A stretch of 9,439 nucleotides of DNA, taken from positions 1-9,439 of the forward strand of contig JBCDIQ010000226.1 of NCBI GenBank assembly GCA_039024295.1. Reading direction: 5' to 3'. Made by a program: the position numbers and the translations under genes. Source of the stretch: JBCDIQ01 sp039024295 (GTDB taxonomy: Bacteria; Bacteroidota; Bacteroidia; J057). The stretch's first letter is position 1, and each line of letters begins with the position of its first letter. Of this stretch, positions 1 to 8,200 are shown one piece after another. Under the pieces are notes generated by a model, which was not told the origin of the DNA, searched no databases, and worked only from the letters and a program-made list of their open reading frames with translations.

Positions 1-75
1 ATTTCCTGTGAGCAAGACGATTGTAGCGTAAGTGATACCGGTGATCCAGGAGGGATCTTTGTAAAGTTTACATGA
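1..75 (+). pseudogene. 5' fragment of a frameshifted small lipoprotein gene (left-truncated)
   Basis: Frame 1 is open from the window edge to a TGA at 73-75. It encodes 24 residues starting I-S-C-E-Q-D-D-C and ending G-G-I-F-V-K-F-T. The I-S-C at the very edge is what the end of a lipoprotein signal peptide (lipobox) would look like, but the hydrophobic part lies outside the window, so this is a guess. The next reading frame takes over at once and reads D-S-I-L-N-E-D-L-F-F-G. Removing the T at 73 joins the two into one continuous protein. I therefore read this as the first half of the gene continued at 83-415, interrupted by a +1 frameshift. It could instead be the unrelated tail of an upstream gene. 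Confidence 0.45.
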
Positions 76-82
76 CAGTATA

Positions 83-415
83 TTGAACGAGGACCTGTTT
101 TTTGGAGATACCTCGCCCTACAACCTAGACGCCATTTTCTTCGTGTTCAATTTTGGATTTAATGATTATATATTCCCTGTTGAAGGTCGATATTTCGAGA
201 TTGCAGGATTATACCCAGCTGATAAAGACGACTATATATTTGACATCATTTATAATGGTGCGTCGTTGGGCACCTTGCAAATTGCCCATGAATTTAGCTC
301 ATACGATGAGTGTGACATTGATAATAGCATCAACCCTGGTCTACGTTTTCTTTTTAACGAAGAACTGATCTGTTCAGAATGTTTAAGGGACTCTACCTAT
401 AAAATTTGGATGTAA
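83..415 (+). CDS. hypothetical small secreted protein or lipoprotein, probably the 3' part of a frameshifted gene
   Basis: This frame encodes 110 residues if TTG at 83 is used as a start. There is no ribosome binding site, and a rare TTG start without a signal peptide is unconvincing. The protein is rich in aromatic and acidic residues (F-F-V-F-N-F-G-F, Y-I-F-D-I-I-Y) and reads like a beta-rich domain. Three cysteines sit in its last third (D-E-C-D and I-C-S-E-C). This resembles small cell-envelope lipoproteins of Bacteroidota whose C-terminus has paired cysteines, but I cannot name a family. The frame is open upstream only to a stop at 62-64, and the preceding frame (1-75) supplies a plausible N-terminus including a possible lipobox cysteine. 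The likely intact product is the fusion of both. The gene ends 61 bp from the convergent DUF4197 gene. Expression from the TTG alone is doubtful. Confidence 0.55.
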   Translation: MNEDLFFGDTSPYNLDAIFFVFNFGFNDYIFPVEGRYFEIAGLYPADKDDYIFDIIYNGASLGTLQIAHEFSSYDECDIDNSINPGLRFLFNEELICSECLRDSTYKIWM

Positions 416-422
416 AGAGAAA

Positions 423-451
423 AACCTTGCCAAGGTTTCCCCGGCAAGGTT
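423..451 (-). terminator. intrinsic terminator for the DUF4197 gene, in the convergent gap
   Basis: Positions 423-431 (AACCTTGCC) and 443-451 (GGCAAGGTT) form a perfect 9-bp stem around an 11-base loop. Read on the minus strand, the second arm runs directly into TTTTTCTCTTT, the U-rich tail expected of a Rho-independent terminator, 25 bp past the TAG of the DUF4197 gene. On the plus strand the hairpin follows the 83-415 gene by 7 bp but is followed by AATTCACG rather than a T tract, so termination there is probably weaker. The left arm can also pair with AAGGTT at 432-437 inside the loop, giving a competing short hairpin. Confidence 0.8.
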
Positions 452-475
452 AATTCACGAGTTTACTAGCAAGTC

Positions 476-1207
476 CTACCGCTGACGCGAAGCGTAGTCA
501 AATACCTTCCGCATAAGCGCAGTAGTCCGCTTAACCGGGTCTTTGCGGATTTTGGCTTCCTCCTCGGCCACTTTTAGGAAAAGCCCATCCATAGCTTTAT
601 TGGTCGCATATTTCACCAAATCTGTTTCCACCTTTTTGTTGGTGAGGGGAATCGCGTTGTACTTCTTGGTAATGTCTGTCCATAGGTTTGTTACGCCCAC
701 TTGGTCCAGGGTGCCCTTCACCTCAGGCGCAAACGCATTGTACAACTGAGTAGAAGTTCGGGCCTTAAAGTAATTGGTAGCTGCATTTTCGCCTCCAAGC
801 AAAATGTTTTTCACATCGTTGAAGGTCATACCAGTAATGGCATTCTTAAAAATGGGCACAGCCTTTTTGACTGCTTTTTCAGCACCTTCATTCAGCTTGG
901 CTTCAAAATCATCTACCAATTTTCCCAAGCCAATGTCCCTAAGGGTGTTGGCCGCAAATTGTGCTTCTGGAGGAAAGGGAATGCGCACTTGCGGGTTGTT
1001 CAGGAAGCCCCCGGAGGCCCCCAAAACGTTCACAGAACGTACCACTCCCGCAGAAAGGGCATCCTTCATGCCCCCGGACATCTCGGACAAGGAGGGCTCA
1101 GTACTGGTAGTTCCCACCCCTTGGGCAGCTTCGTATACTGCGTCACAGCCAGCGGCAAATAGGGCTGCGGCTAACGCCAGGATTAAAAAGATTTTTTTCA
1201 TCATCAT
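476..1207 (-). CDS. DUF4197 family lipoprotein
   Basis: This 243-residue protein begins M-M-M-K-K followed by a hydrophobic stretch and the lipobox F-A-A-G-C. Cys21 is the predicted lipidated residue, so the product should be exported and membrane anchored. The rest matches the DUF4197 pattern (Pfam PF13852): a segment S-G-G-M-K-D-A-L around residue 45, an N-P-x-V-R-I-P-F-P motif near 71-80, a long amphipathic helical region rich in alanine and lysine, a T-F-x-D-V-K-N-I-L-x-G-G motif around 128-139, and a basic C-terminal tail. Length is normal for the family, whose biochemical function is unknown. Three ATG codons in tandem (1207, 1204, 1201) could each start translation. All keep the signal peptide intact, and the first is reported. 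The gene is divergent from the DUF255 gene, shares its 87-bp upstream region, and ends at a good terminator hairpin. Confidence 0.9.
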   Translation of the reverse strand: MMMKKIFLILALAAALFAAGCDAVYEAAQGVGTTSTEPSLSEMSGGMKDALSAGVVRSVNVLGASGGFLNNPQVRIPFPPEAQFAANTLRDIGLGKLVDDFEAKLNEGAEKAVKKAVPIFKNAITGMTFNDVKNILLGGENAATNYFKARTSTQLYNAFAPEVKGTLDQVGVTNLWTDITKKYNAIPLTNKKVETDLVKYATNKAMDGLFLKVAEEEAKIRKDPVKRTTALMRKVFDYASRQR

Positions 1208-1250
1208 GTTTTTGTATGAAATTTAGGGTCTGTCTTCTGGCCCCTCAAAT

Positions 1251-1269
1251 TATTTGTGCTACACAAATA
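1251..1269. promoter_or_regulatory. inverted repeat in a divergent promoter region, candidate operator
   Basis: TATTTGTG and CACAAATA are perfect 8-bp complementary arms separated by CTA. The 19-bp dyad lies 44 bp from the outermost ATG of the DUF4197 gene and 26 bp from the ATG of the DUF255 gene. A symmetric site between divergent genes is where a dimeric regulator would be expected, and its TGTG-N3-CACA core is the sort of half-site that helix-turn-helix dimers recognise. It is not a good CRP/FNR consensus because the spacer is too short. As RNA it would make only a weak A/U-rich hairpin with a 3-base loop and no T tract, so a terminator is unlikely. I did not find a clear Bacteroidota TAnnTTTG -7 box on either strand here. 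The regulatory role is inferred. Confidence 0.45.
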
Positions 1270-1294
1270 GCCAGAGGCACCTAACTTCTCTTGC

Positions 1295-3451
1295 ATGCAA
1301 AATAACCTTCCCGTGAAAAGATTTCACAACAAAGTTCAAATCGGTTGTGTAGGTCTGCTATTACTGTCGCTGATTTCCTGTCAGGGGCAGCCACACAATC
1401 ACGAAAACTCCCACAAAAATCACGCATTCACCAATGCCCTCATAACGGAAAGTAGCCCCTACCTGCTGCAACATGCCCATAACCCGGTCAATTGGCGGCC
1501 CTGGCAACAGGATGCTTTCAAGCAAGCACAACAAGAAGGCAAACTGGTCATCATCAGTGTGGGCTATTCAGCTTGCCATTGGTGCCATGTCATGGAGCAT
1601 GAATCGTTTGAAGATACGGCCGTGGCCCGCAGGATGAACACCCATTTTGTTTCCATCAAAGTGGACCGGGAAGAACGTCCCGATGTGGACGACATCTACA
1701 TGAATGCCTGTCACCTGATGAACCAGCGCGGTTGCGGCTGGCCCCTCAATGCCATCGCTTTACCTGACGGGCGGCCCATATTCGCTGGCACGTATTTCCC
1801 CAAAGATCAATGGCTCAATATTCTACAGCAGGTGCATGGCGTGTATAAAAATGATCCCAGCCGGGCAGCAAGAATTGCGGATCAGGTCGCACAGGGCATT
1901 CGCAGCATTGAGGAAATCAGCCTGAATGAGACAGAAGCTACCTTTACAGCTAAACAGGCAGCAACCGCCTACCGCAACTTCATTGTTCAATTGGACATGA
2001 AGAAAGGGGGTGGGAAGGGGGCTCCCAAGTTTCCCATGCCCCAAAACTACAAATACCTGCTCCGGTATCATCATTTGTACAAGGATGAAAAGGCATTAAA
2101 AGGCGTCACTTCCATTCTGAACAACATGGCCTTTGGCGGAATTTATGACCACCTGGGAGGCGGTTTTGCGAGGTATAGCACCGATGCAGACTGGCTGGTT
2201 CCACACTTCGAAAAAATGCTGTATGACAATGCGCAGCTCGTCAGTTTATACGCTGAAGCGTTTCGACTTACCCAAAATCCGTTGTACAAACAAGTGATAG
2301 AAGAAACCCTGGAATTTGTTGGTCGAGAACTCACCGACGAAAATGGAGGGTTTTACTCCTCTCTGGATGCGGACTCCGAAGGGGAAGAAGGGAAATACTA
2401 TGTGTGGACTGCCGCAGAGATTACAGAGGCACTGGGCGAAAAAGCTGCAGCCCTGTTTATTCCTTATTACGAAATCAGAGAAAGGGGAAACTGGGAAGCA
2501 AGCAAAAATATCATCCATCGAAGGGCTACGGATAAGGAAGTGGCCGATAAGCTGGGAGTTTCAGTAGAGAAGCTGCGAAATTCCATCGAAAAAAGTAAAA
2601 GCATCCTGCACAAGATACAATGGGAACGTGAACACCCCGGACTGGATGATAAGATCATTACTGCCTGGAATGCCCTCATGCTGCGGGGGTATGTAGATGC
2701 CTATCGCGCATTGGAGGATGAAGCTTACCTGGAGGCAGCCACAAAAAATGCCCAATTTATCCTGGAAAATTGTATGTCTGAAGACAGCCGGCTCTCCCGG
2801 ATTCATAAGGATGGCAGATCAACCATCAATGCATTTTTGGATGACTATGCCTTGACCGCACAAGCCTTTATCAGCTTGTATCAAGTTACATTTGAGGAAA
2901 AATGGCTATTCCAGGCTCAAAAACTGGCTGAATATGCCCGTAAGCACTTTTTTGAAGCTAAAACCGGAATGTTTTACTACACCTCGGACCAGGACGCGCC
3001 CCTCATTGCCCGAAAAACCCCTACCAGCGACAATGTCATTCCGGGAGCTAATTCGACCATGGCACGCGTGCTATCCGACCTTGGGCTATACTTTTACCAA
3101 GATGATTATCAGCAGATGGCCAGGCAAATGCTTCATAATGTCATGGATGAGGTAAGCCAAAAACCTGCCTTTTACACCAATTGGGCTACCCTCCACCTGG
3201 ACATGATTTCTACGCCTTACGAGGTGGCCATTACCGGGAAGGATTGGGAAAAGAAGCGGAAAGAATTGGATGCGTACTTTTTGCCCAATATTCGTTTGCT
3301 GGGAGGCAAATCAGAAGGAAAGCTAGAACTCCTCACCAACAAACTCATCAAGGGTCAAACGACCATTTACGTTTGTCAGAATAAAATTTGTAAACTTCCG
3401 GCAACCGAGGTGAGCAAGGCCCTGAAGCTAATGCTACCGTCAGTACCCTGA
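1295..3451 (+). CDS. DUF255 thioredoxin-fold / six-hairpin protein (YyaL/SPATA20 family), lipoprotein form
   Basis: The 718-residue product has a signal peptide ending in L-I-S-C (lipidated Cys29), then a histidine-rich spacer (His34, 36, 40 and 43). A DsbH-like thioredoxin domain follows (Pfam PF03190) with S-S-P-Y-L-L-Q-H-A-H-N-P-V-N-W near residues 53-67, the redox motif C94-H-W-C97-H, the D-R-E-E-R-P-D segment at 124-130 and G-W-P-L near 148. The C-terminal part matches the alpha/alpha six-hairpin region, with the signature G-G-I-Y-D-H-L-G-G-G-F at 281-291 and P-H-F-E-K-M-L-Y-D-N at 303-312. Length is as expected for the family. The biological role of these proteins is not settled; a redox or sugar-epimerase-like activity has been suggested from fold. 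Many relatives have no signal peptide, so this one is a membrane-anchored variant. The ATG at 1295 is chosen because it gives a complete signal peptide. The next gene starts 46 bp downstream on the same strand. Confidence 0.93.
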   Translation: MQNNLPVKRFHNKVQIGCVGLLLLSLISCQGQPHNHENSHKNHAFTNALITESSPYLLQHAHNPVNWRPWQQDAFKQAQQEGKLVIISVGYSACHWCHVMEHESFEDTAVARRMNTHFVSIKVDREERPDVDDIYMNACHLMNQRGCGWPLNAIALPDGRPIFAGTYFPKDQWLNILQQVHGVYKNDPSRAARIADQVAQGIRSIEEISLNETEATFTAKQAATAYRNFIVQLDMKKGGGKGAPKFPMPQNYKYLLRYHHLYKDEKALKGVTSILNNMAFGGIYDHLGGGFARYSTDADWLVPHFEKMLYDNAQLVSLYAEAFRLTQNPLYKQVIEETLEFVGRELTDENGGFYSSLDADSEGEEGKYYVWTAAEITEALGEKAAALFIPYYEIRERGNWEASKNIIHRRATDKEVADKLGVSVEKLRNSIEKSKSILHKIQWEREHPGLDDKIITAWNALMLRGYVDAYRALEDEAYLEAATKNAQFILENCMSEDSRLSRIHKDGRSTINAFLDDYALTAQAFISLYQVTFEEKWLFQAQKLAEYARKHFFEAKTGMFYYTSDQDAPLIARKTPTSDNVIPGANSTMARVLSDLGLYFYQDDYQQMARQMLHNVMDEVSQKPAFYTNWATLHLDMISTPYEVAITGKDWEKKRKELDAYFLPNIRLLGGKSEGKLELLTNKLIKGQTTIYVCQNKICKLPATEVSKALKLMLPSVP

Positions 3452-3497
3452 TTTTTCAATCGGGTGCCAACCAACCCTGAATTTCTTATATTCGCAT

Positions 3498-5201
3498 ATG
3501 CTCAAGCTCCCCTATGGCCGGTCTGATTTTGCTTCACTAATTGAGGATGGTTTTCACTATGTGGACAGAACCCGGTATATCGCCGAGTTGGAGCAGCTAG
3601 GAGAGACTTATCTGGTATTTCTGCGCCCTCGCCGATTTGGGAAGAGCCTGTGGTTGTCTACGCTGAACTATTATTACGGGAAACAATATACAGACAAGTT
3701 CGATACATTATTTGGCCAATTGACCATTGGACGGCAGCCTACGAAGCTGGCAAACAGCTACCTAATTTTACATCTTGATTTTAGCGGAATCAGTACGATC
3801 TCCAGGGACAGTACGTATCAGGATTTTTTAAAAAAGATCAAAGCTGGCATTAGTCGGTTTGCCCAGAATTATCCAGACCTCATTTCGGGGGAAGTACTGG
3901 AGAAATTGCTGAAAGAAGCGGTTCCGCACGCTTTAATGGATGACTTTTTGACTGCCTTGACAGGGTGCTCCTACAAAATTTATCTGCTTATTGATGAATA
4001 TGACCACTTTACCAATGAACTGGTCAGCTTTGACATTTCGCAATTTCAAGACATCGTAAGTAAGCAAGGGTGGGTAAGAAAGTTTTACGAAGTGGTCAAA
4101 ACGGGTACAGGGCAGGGATTGATTGACCGAATATTTATGACGGGGGTTTCGCCGGTGACATTGGACGGCCTCACTTCAGGCTTCAATATCTCAAAAGACC
4201 TTACCCGTAACCGTCGCTTTGAAAGCATGATGGGCTTTACAGATGCGGAGGTAGGCAACTTGCTCCAAAAAATAGGTCTTCCTAATAGGGAAACTCATCA
4301 GCTCTTGCGTGATTGGTACAACGGTTACCGATTCAGCAATGCACATGCAGAGCGTATGTACAACCCCGACATGGTGCTCTACTTTGGAACCGAGTATATA
4401 TCCCAAGGACAGATGCCTGAAAATCTGCTTGACACCAATATTGTCTCTGATTATGGTAAAATCAAACAGGTGTTTCGCCTCGGTGGAGAGACTTCACAAC
4501 ATTTTAGGGTACTGAAACAGGTCCTCATGGAAGGCACCATCACCACTCACATTGTCCCTCAGTTTAGCTTTGAGCGGTATTTTACGGCGGAAGACTTCCT
4601 AAGTATGCTCTTTTACCTGGGCCTGCTTACGATTAAAGACAAAAATCTCCAACTCGCTGTCTTGGGTATCCCCAACTTGGTGATTGAAAAACTTTATTTT
4701 GATTTTTTCCGAGAGTTGATTGAATCAAAATTAGAAGAAAGAGGCTTTGAAATTAATATACAAGAAGCAGTATACACCCTGGCAGAAAACAACCAGCCAT
4801 TACCACTGCTTGAATTAGTCACAGACACCCTCAAGCAAATCTCCAACCGCGATCTAATCCACTTCAATGAGACAGGGCTTAAAATGGTACTCCTGAGCTA
4901 CCTTCACATGGCCCAGCTCTATACCTTGCGATCTGAGCATGAGGCAGAAAGGGGATATGTAGACTTACTGCTGCTGCGTCAGCCGGCTATTGAAACACCG
5001 TATCAGTTTGCCTTCGAGCTGAAATACCTCAAACAAAAAGATGCGAGTAAACTAGCGAAGGTCACAGAAGAGGGACGAATCCAACTCCGTCGTTACCTCT
5101 CTGCTCCCGAATTACAATCACAGCCCAACCTACGGGCTTGGTTGGTTATATGCATCGGTACAGAAATAAAGGTCATAGAAGAAGTGTTTCAAGAAGCATG
5201 A
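3498..5201 (+). CDS. AAA-ATPase-like protein with C-terminal PD-(D/E)XK nuclease-like domain (PDDEXK_9, formerly DUF1703)
   Basis: This 567-residue protein starts L-P-Y-G-R-S-D-F, typical of the AAA-ATPase-like family (Pfam PF09820). The phosphate-binding loop is the family's non-canonical R-P-R-R-F-G-K-S at 43-50. The Walker B strand is L-L-I-D-E-Y-D, with Asp166 and Glu167. A helical middle region follows. The C-terminus carries the PDDEXK_9 nuclease-like fold (PF08011): Asp489 in G-Y-V-D-L-L-L, Glu507 and Lys509 in F-E-L-K-Y-L-K, and Gln529 in R-I-Q-L-R-R-Y. Both the NTPase and nuclease-type residues are present, so the protein looks intact, and length is normal. Such genes occur in many copies in Bacteroidota and some other bacteria. 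Their function is unknown, though mobility or defence is often suspected. The ATG at 3498 has no Shine-Dalgarno, and a TATATTCG just upstream weakly resembles a -7 box. The Dna2-like gene follows after 78 bp. Confidence 0.93.
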   Translation: MLKLPYGRSDFASLIEDGFHYVDRTRYIAELEQLGETYLVFLRPRRFGKSLWLSTLNYYYGKQYTDKFDTLFGQLTIGRQPTKLANSYLILHLDFSGISTISRDSTYQDFLKKIKAGISRFAQNYPDLISGEVLEKLLKEAVPHALMDDFLTALTGCSYKIYLLIDEYDHFTNELVSFDISQFQDIVSKQGWVRKFYEVVKTGTGQGLIDRIFMTGVSPVTLDGLTSGFNISKDLTRNRRFESMMGFTDAEVGNLLQKIGLPNRETHQLLRDWYNGYRFSNAHAERMYNPDMVLYFGTEYISQGQMPENLLDTNIVSDYGKIKQVFRLGGETSQHFRVLKQVLMEGTITTHIVPQFSFERYFTAEDFLSMLFYLGLLTIKDKNLQLAVLGIPNLVIEKLYFDFFRELIESKLEERGFEINIQEAVYTLAENNQPLPLLELVTDTLKQISNRDLIHFNETGLKMVLLSYLHMAQLYTLRSEHEAERGYVDLLLLRQPAIETPYQFAFELKYLKQKDASKLAKVTEEGRIQLRRYLSAPELQSQPNLRAWLVICIGTEIKVIEEVFQEA

Positions 5202-5239
5202 ACAGAATTTGAGTAGTGCCCTCCTGCACCTCCCCCTAC

Positions 5240-5253
5240 CTATTGCCTAATAG
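5240..5253. repeat. small inverted repeat in a pyrimidine-rich leader before the Dna2-like gene
   Basis: The 78-bp gap between the two nuclease genes is strongly pyrimidine rich on the plus strand. It contains CTATT-GCCT-AATAG, a perfect 5-bp-arm dyad, next to loosely repeated C-C-T-A-T elements at 5239-5243 and 5260-5264. There is no purine-rich Shine-Dalgarno before the ATG at 5280 and no terminator-like T tract, so transcription could read through from the upstream gene. The hairpin is too short to call a regulator. Confidence 0.3.
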
Positions 5254-5279
5254 CTGACACCTATCACCTTTCTCCTCAC

Positions 5280-8200
5280 ATGGACCTGCTCTACAACCGA
5301 CTTCATCATATTTTGCTGAATCCTGCTGATAAGACCCCGGCTGAAAGGATTCGGTTGGTACTTCGAGTGTACGAGATGGTGCTGAAAATGCTCGTAAGTG
5401 AAGAACAGCAGATATTTGCCAATTTATTTGCAATGGAGGCTTTTGTAACAGCCGAATTGAACCCGCCAGCCGAGATCATGGAGCCACTTTCAGGGGTGAG
5501 AAGGCTAGCTACCACTTCTGAGAATACTATCTCTGAAGAAGCACTATTAGCTTCCATTCAAGGGGTCGCACAAGGGATTGCCTATTTCTTCAAGGTGCCC
5601 ACTCCCAAGAAATTATCAACCTACTGGGAAAACAAGCAGTTGCCTACCTTAACTGCTTCCCCTCGGCAAAGGGGAAAAGAAATTGCCTTCATTTCTCTAG
5701 TTGTCCAAGAAATCCTGCCAACAACTGAGAATTTACAGGGAAAAAGTTTCTGCGAGGTCCACGCCCTGGATGAAGCCAACCAGCCTGTTGTGCTCTACCT
5801 ATATGACCATCCCTTGGGAGATACGGTTCCTTCCAGTCGGGCTTTTAGCCAGGCAAGAAAATGGCTATGGCCCTACGCCACCCTTCATGCATTTCATTTG
5901 GATCACAAAGAGGGGACCTATCATTCGACCTCCCAGACCCGACTGGTAGTAGAGCCTGATTTCCTGGTAGATGCGACCGAACTTGCAGAGTGTTTTTTCT
6001 GGGCCAATGGAACCATTCACGCGCATCCTGGAATTGCCCTGCTAAGGCGTTTACTCCCTTTCCAAACCAAAGCCGCCACCCTGACCGGAAAAGTGGTAAA
6101 CGACCTTCTGGATCAGTTGCTGTTCGATCCGCAAAAACCCTGGCAGGAAATATTTGCCAACACCCTGCGTCAGAATGTCCTTCCTGTAGTACGAATTGGG
6201 CCTGAAGCCCTCACCAAAGCAAGAACGCAAATTGAGTCGCTTCACCTGCCCCAGCTCCGTAAATTCGCCAAGTCTCATCAGGGCCAGGAATTTCAGATAG
6301 AACCAGCTTTTTATTCAGCTCGATATGGCCTGCAGGGTCGTCTGGACCTGATGCGGGAAGATCGGGACCAGCCCTGGAAAAAAGATATCTATGAACTCAA
6401 GAGTGGAAAGTCTCCCACCTCCGGGGTAAAGCTGAACCACAATATACAGGTGGTCAGTTACCATTTGTTGTTGAAGTCTGTCTTCCAGCAGAAAAGAAGC
6501 GGTTCGTCTGCGGTGGTGTATTCAGTGGATGCAGATAAGACCATTAGAAATGTGCCGGTTTCAGCTTCTGATGAACAACACCTGCTCATGCTTCGAAACC
6601 GCCTGGTGGCCACTTTTCGGGCGTTGTGCCAACGAAACTTCTCCCTGCTCCCCAGGGTAGGTCCACAAACTTTTGGTGCCAGACCCCCATACCTGGACAA
6701 CGACCTGGAATCTTTTGCCCATGCTTTAAAGACTGCCCTTTCCCTGACCCGGGCGTATGTAGAGGAGTTTACTGGATTTGTGTTCAGGGAAATATTTGCT
6801 GCAAAGGTGGGAGATGCTGGAGAAGACGACTCAAGGCGAATCGGGTTTGCAGCCCTCTGGCAAGAAGATCGCCCGGAAAAGGCGGAACGATATGCCTTGC
6901 TTACAGATTTGGTTTATGAGGGCAGGCCCGCTCCCGAAGAAAAACCTGGTGAACTCAAATTCTCTATTTCTTCTAGCAACCGGCTAGTGAATACTTTCCG
7001 ACGAGGAGACATTGTTTTGCTGTATCCCCAGGAGCAACCGCTCGCTCCTCTTTCACACCAGATCCTGAAGGGTAGCCTGGTTCACATTGATGCCGATTGC
7101 CTGATAGTGAGGCTCAGAAACCAGCAGGTTTCCCTTGATCGGTTCCTTCAGCATCGGGCCTGGGTCCTTGAGCACGATTTTATGGAGGCAGGTTATGCGG
7201 ACCTGCTTCGAAGCCTGTTTCAGGTATTGTCCCTTCCCAAAGACCAGCAGGTGTTGGTGCTTGGCCAAACGGCTCCCACTTTTTCGGATACACCTCCCCC
7301 GCCCCTGCCCGACTGCTCCCCTCCCCTACTCCCTCAACAACAACGGATTATCCAACAAGCCCTCTCCAGCAATGATTACTGCCTGATTCAAGGGCCTCCC
7401 GGCACAGGTAAAACGTCTGTAGTGCTCGCAAGGATCGTCGAACAGCTGATCCAGCAAACAGAAGAGACTGTTGTGGTCCTGGCTTTTACCAATCGAGCAG
7501 TGGAAGAAATTTGTGAGAAGATTCGAGCCATGAATTTTCCCTTTATCCGGTTGGGAAATGGAAGCCAGCCCGAAGCCCTGAATAAACTCGTCACCGGTCA
7601 GAAATATACCTACATCCATGAACTGGTCATCACCAACAAACTTTGGGTTGGAACGGTGGCCTCCTTCCTCAGTAGAAAAGAAGACCTATCCGGCATTTTG
7701 ACTTTGGATACCCTGATTGTCGATGAAGCCTCTCAATTGCTGGAGCCACAGCTAATTGGTGCCTGTATCGCTTTCAAGAGGTTCATCTTAATAGGCGACC
7801 AAAACCAGTTACCGGCAATTACGATCCAAAAAGAACGAACCTGCCGAGTAGAACGAGCGTCACTCAGGGATGTCGGCATTCACGATTTTCGTACCTCCTT
7901 TTTTGAACGCCTTTGGAACCAATGCAGCCAACAAGGCTGGCATCAGGCGATTCATACTTTGACCGATCATTTTAGGATGCATCCGGATATTGCTGATGTC
8001 ATTAATCCCTATTATGACCATCAGCTAAAGGCGTACCCCCACAGAAAACAGGATACTACGCTAGCGGTTCCCTTCTTCCAGGAGTTTTCGCAGCGAGTTC
8101 AGTTCTGGGAATCTCGACTTGAACCGCTCGATAAAGCTCATACGCAAGAAGCAGAATGGGTATCCCTGATGGTTCGGCATATACAACAAGCGTATGGCGA

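Noticed and set aside
701..1226. Long plus-strand open frames opposite the DUF4197 gene (701-1162 and 774-1226)
   Set aside because: They lie antisense to a well-supported lipoprotein gene and show no signal peptide, motif or natural amino-acid pattern. They are shadows of its codon use.
3443..3467. Imperfect hairpin overlapping the stop of the DUF255 gene (ACCC-T-GATT with AATCGGGT)
   Set aside because: The stem has a bulge, the loop is only 4 bases, and no T tract follows. It is too weak to call a terminator, and the next gene is co-directional.
3487..3494. TATATTCG as a Bacteroidota -7 promoter box before the AAA-ATPase-like gene
   Set aside because: It has one mismatch to TAnnTTTG, no convincing -33 element, and sits only 4 bp from the ATG.
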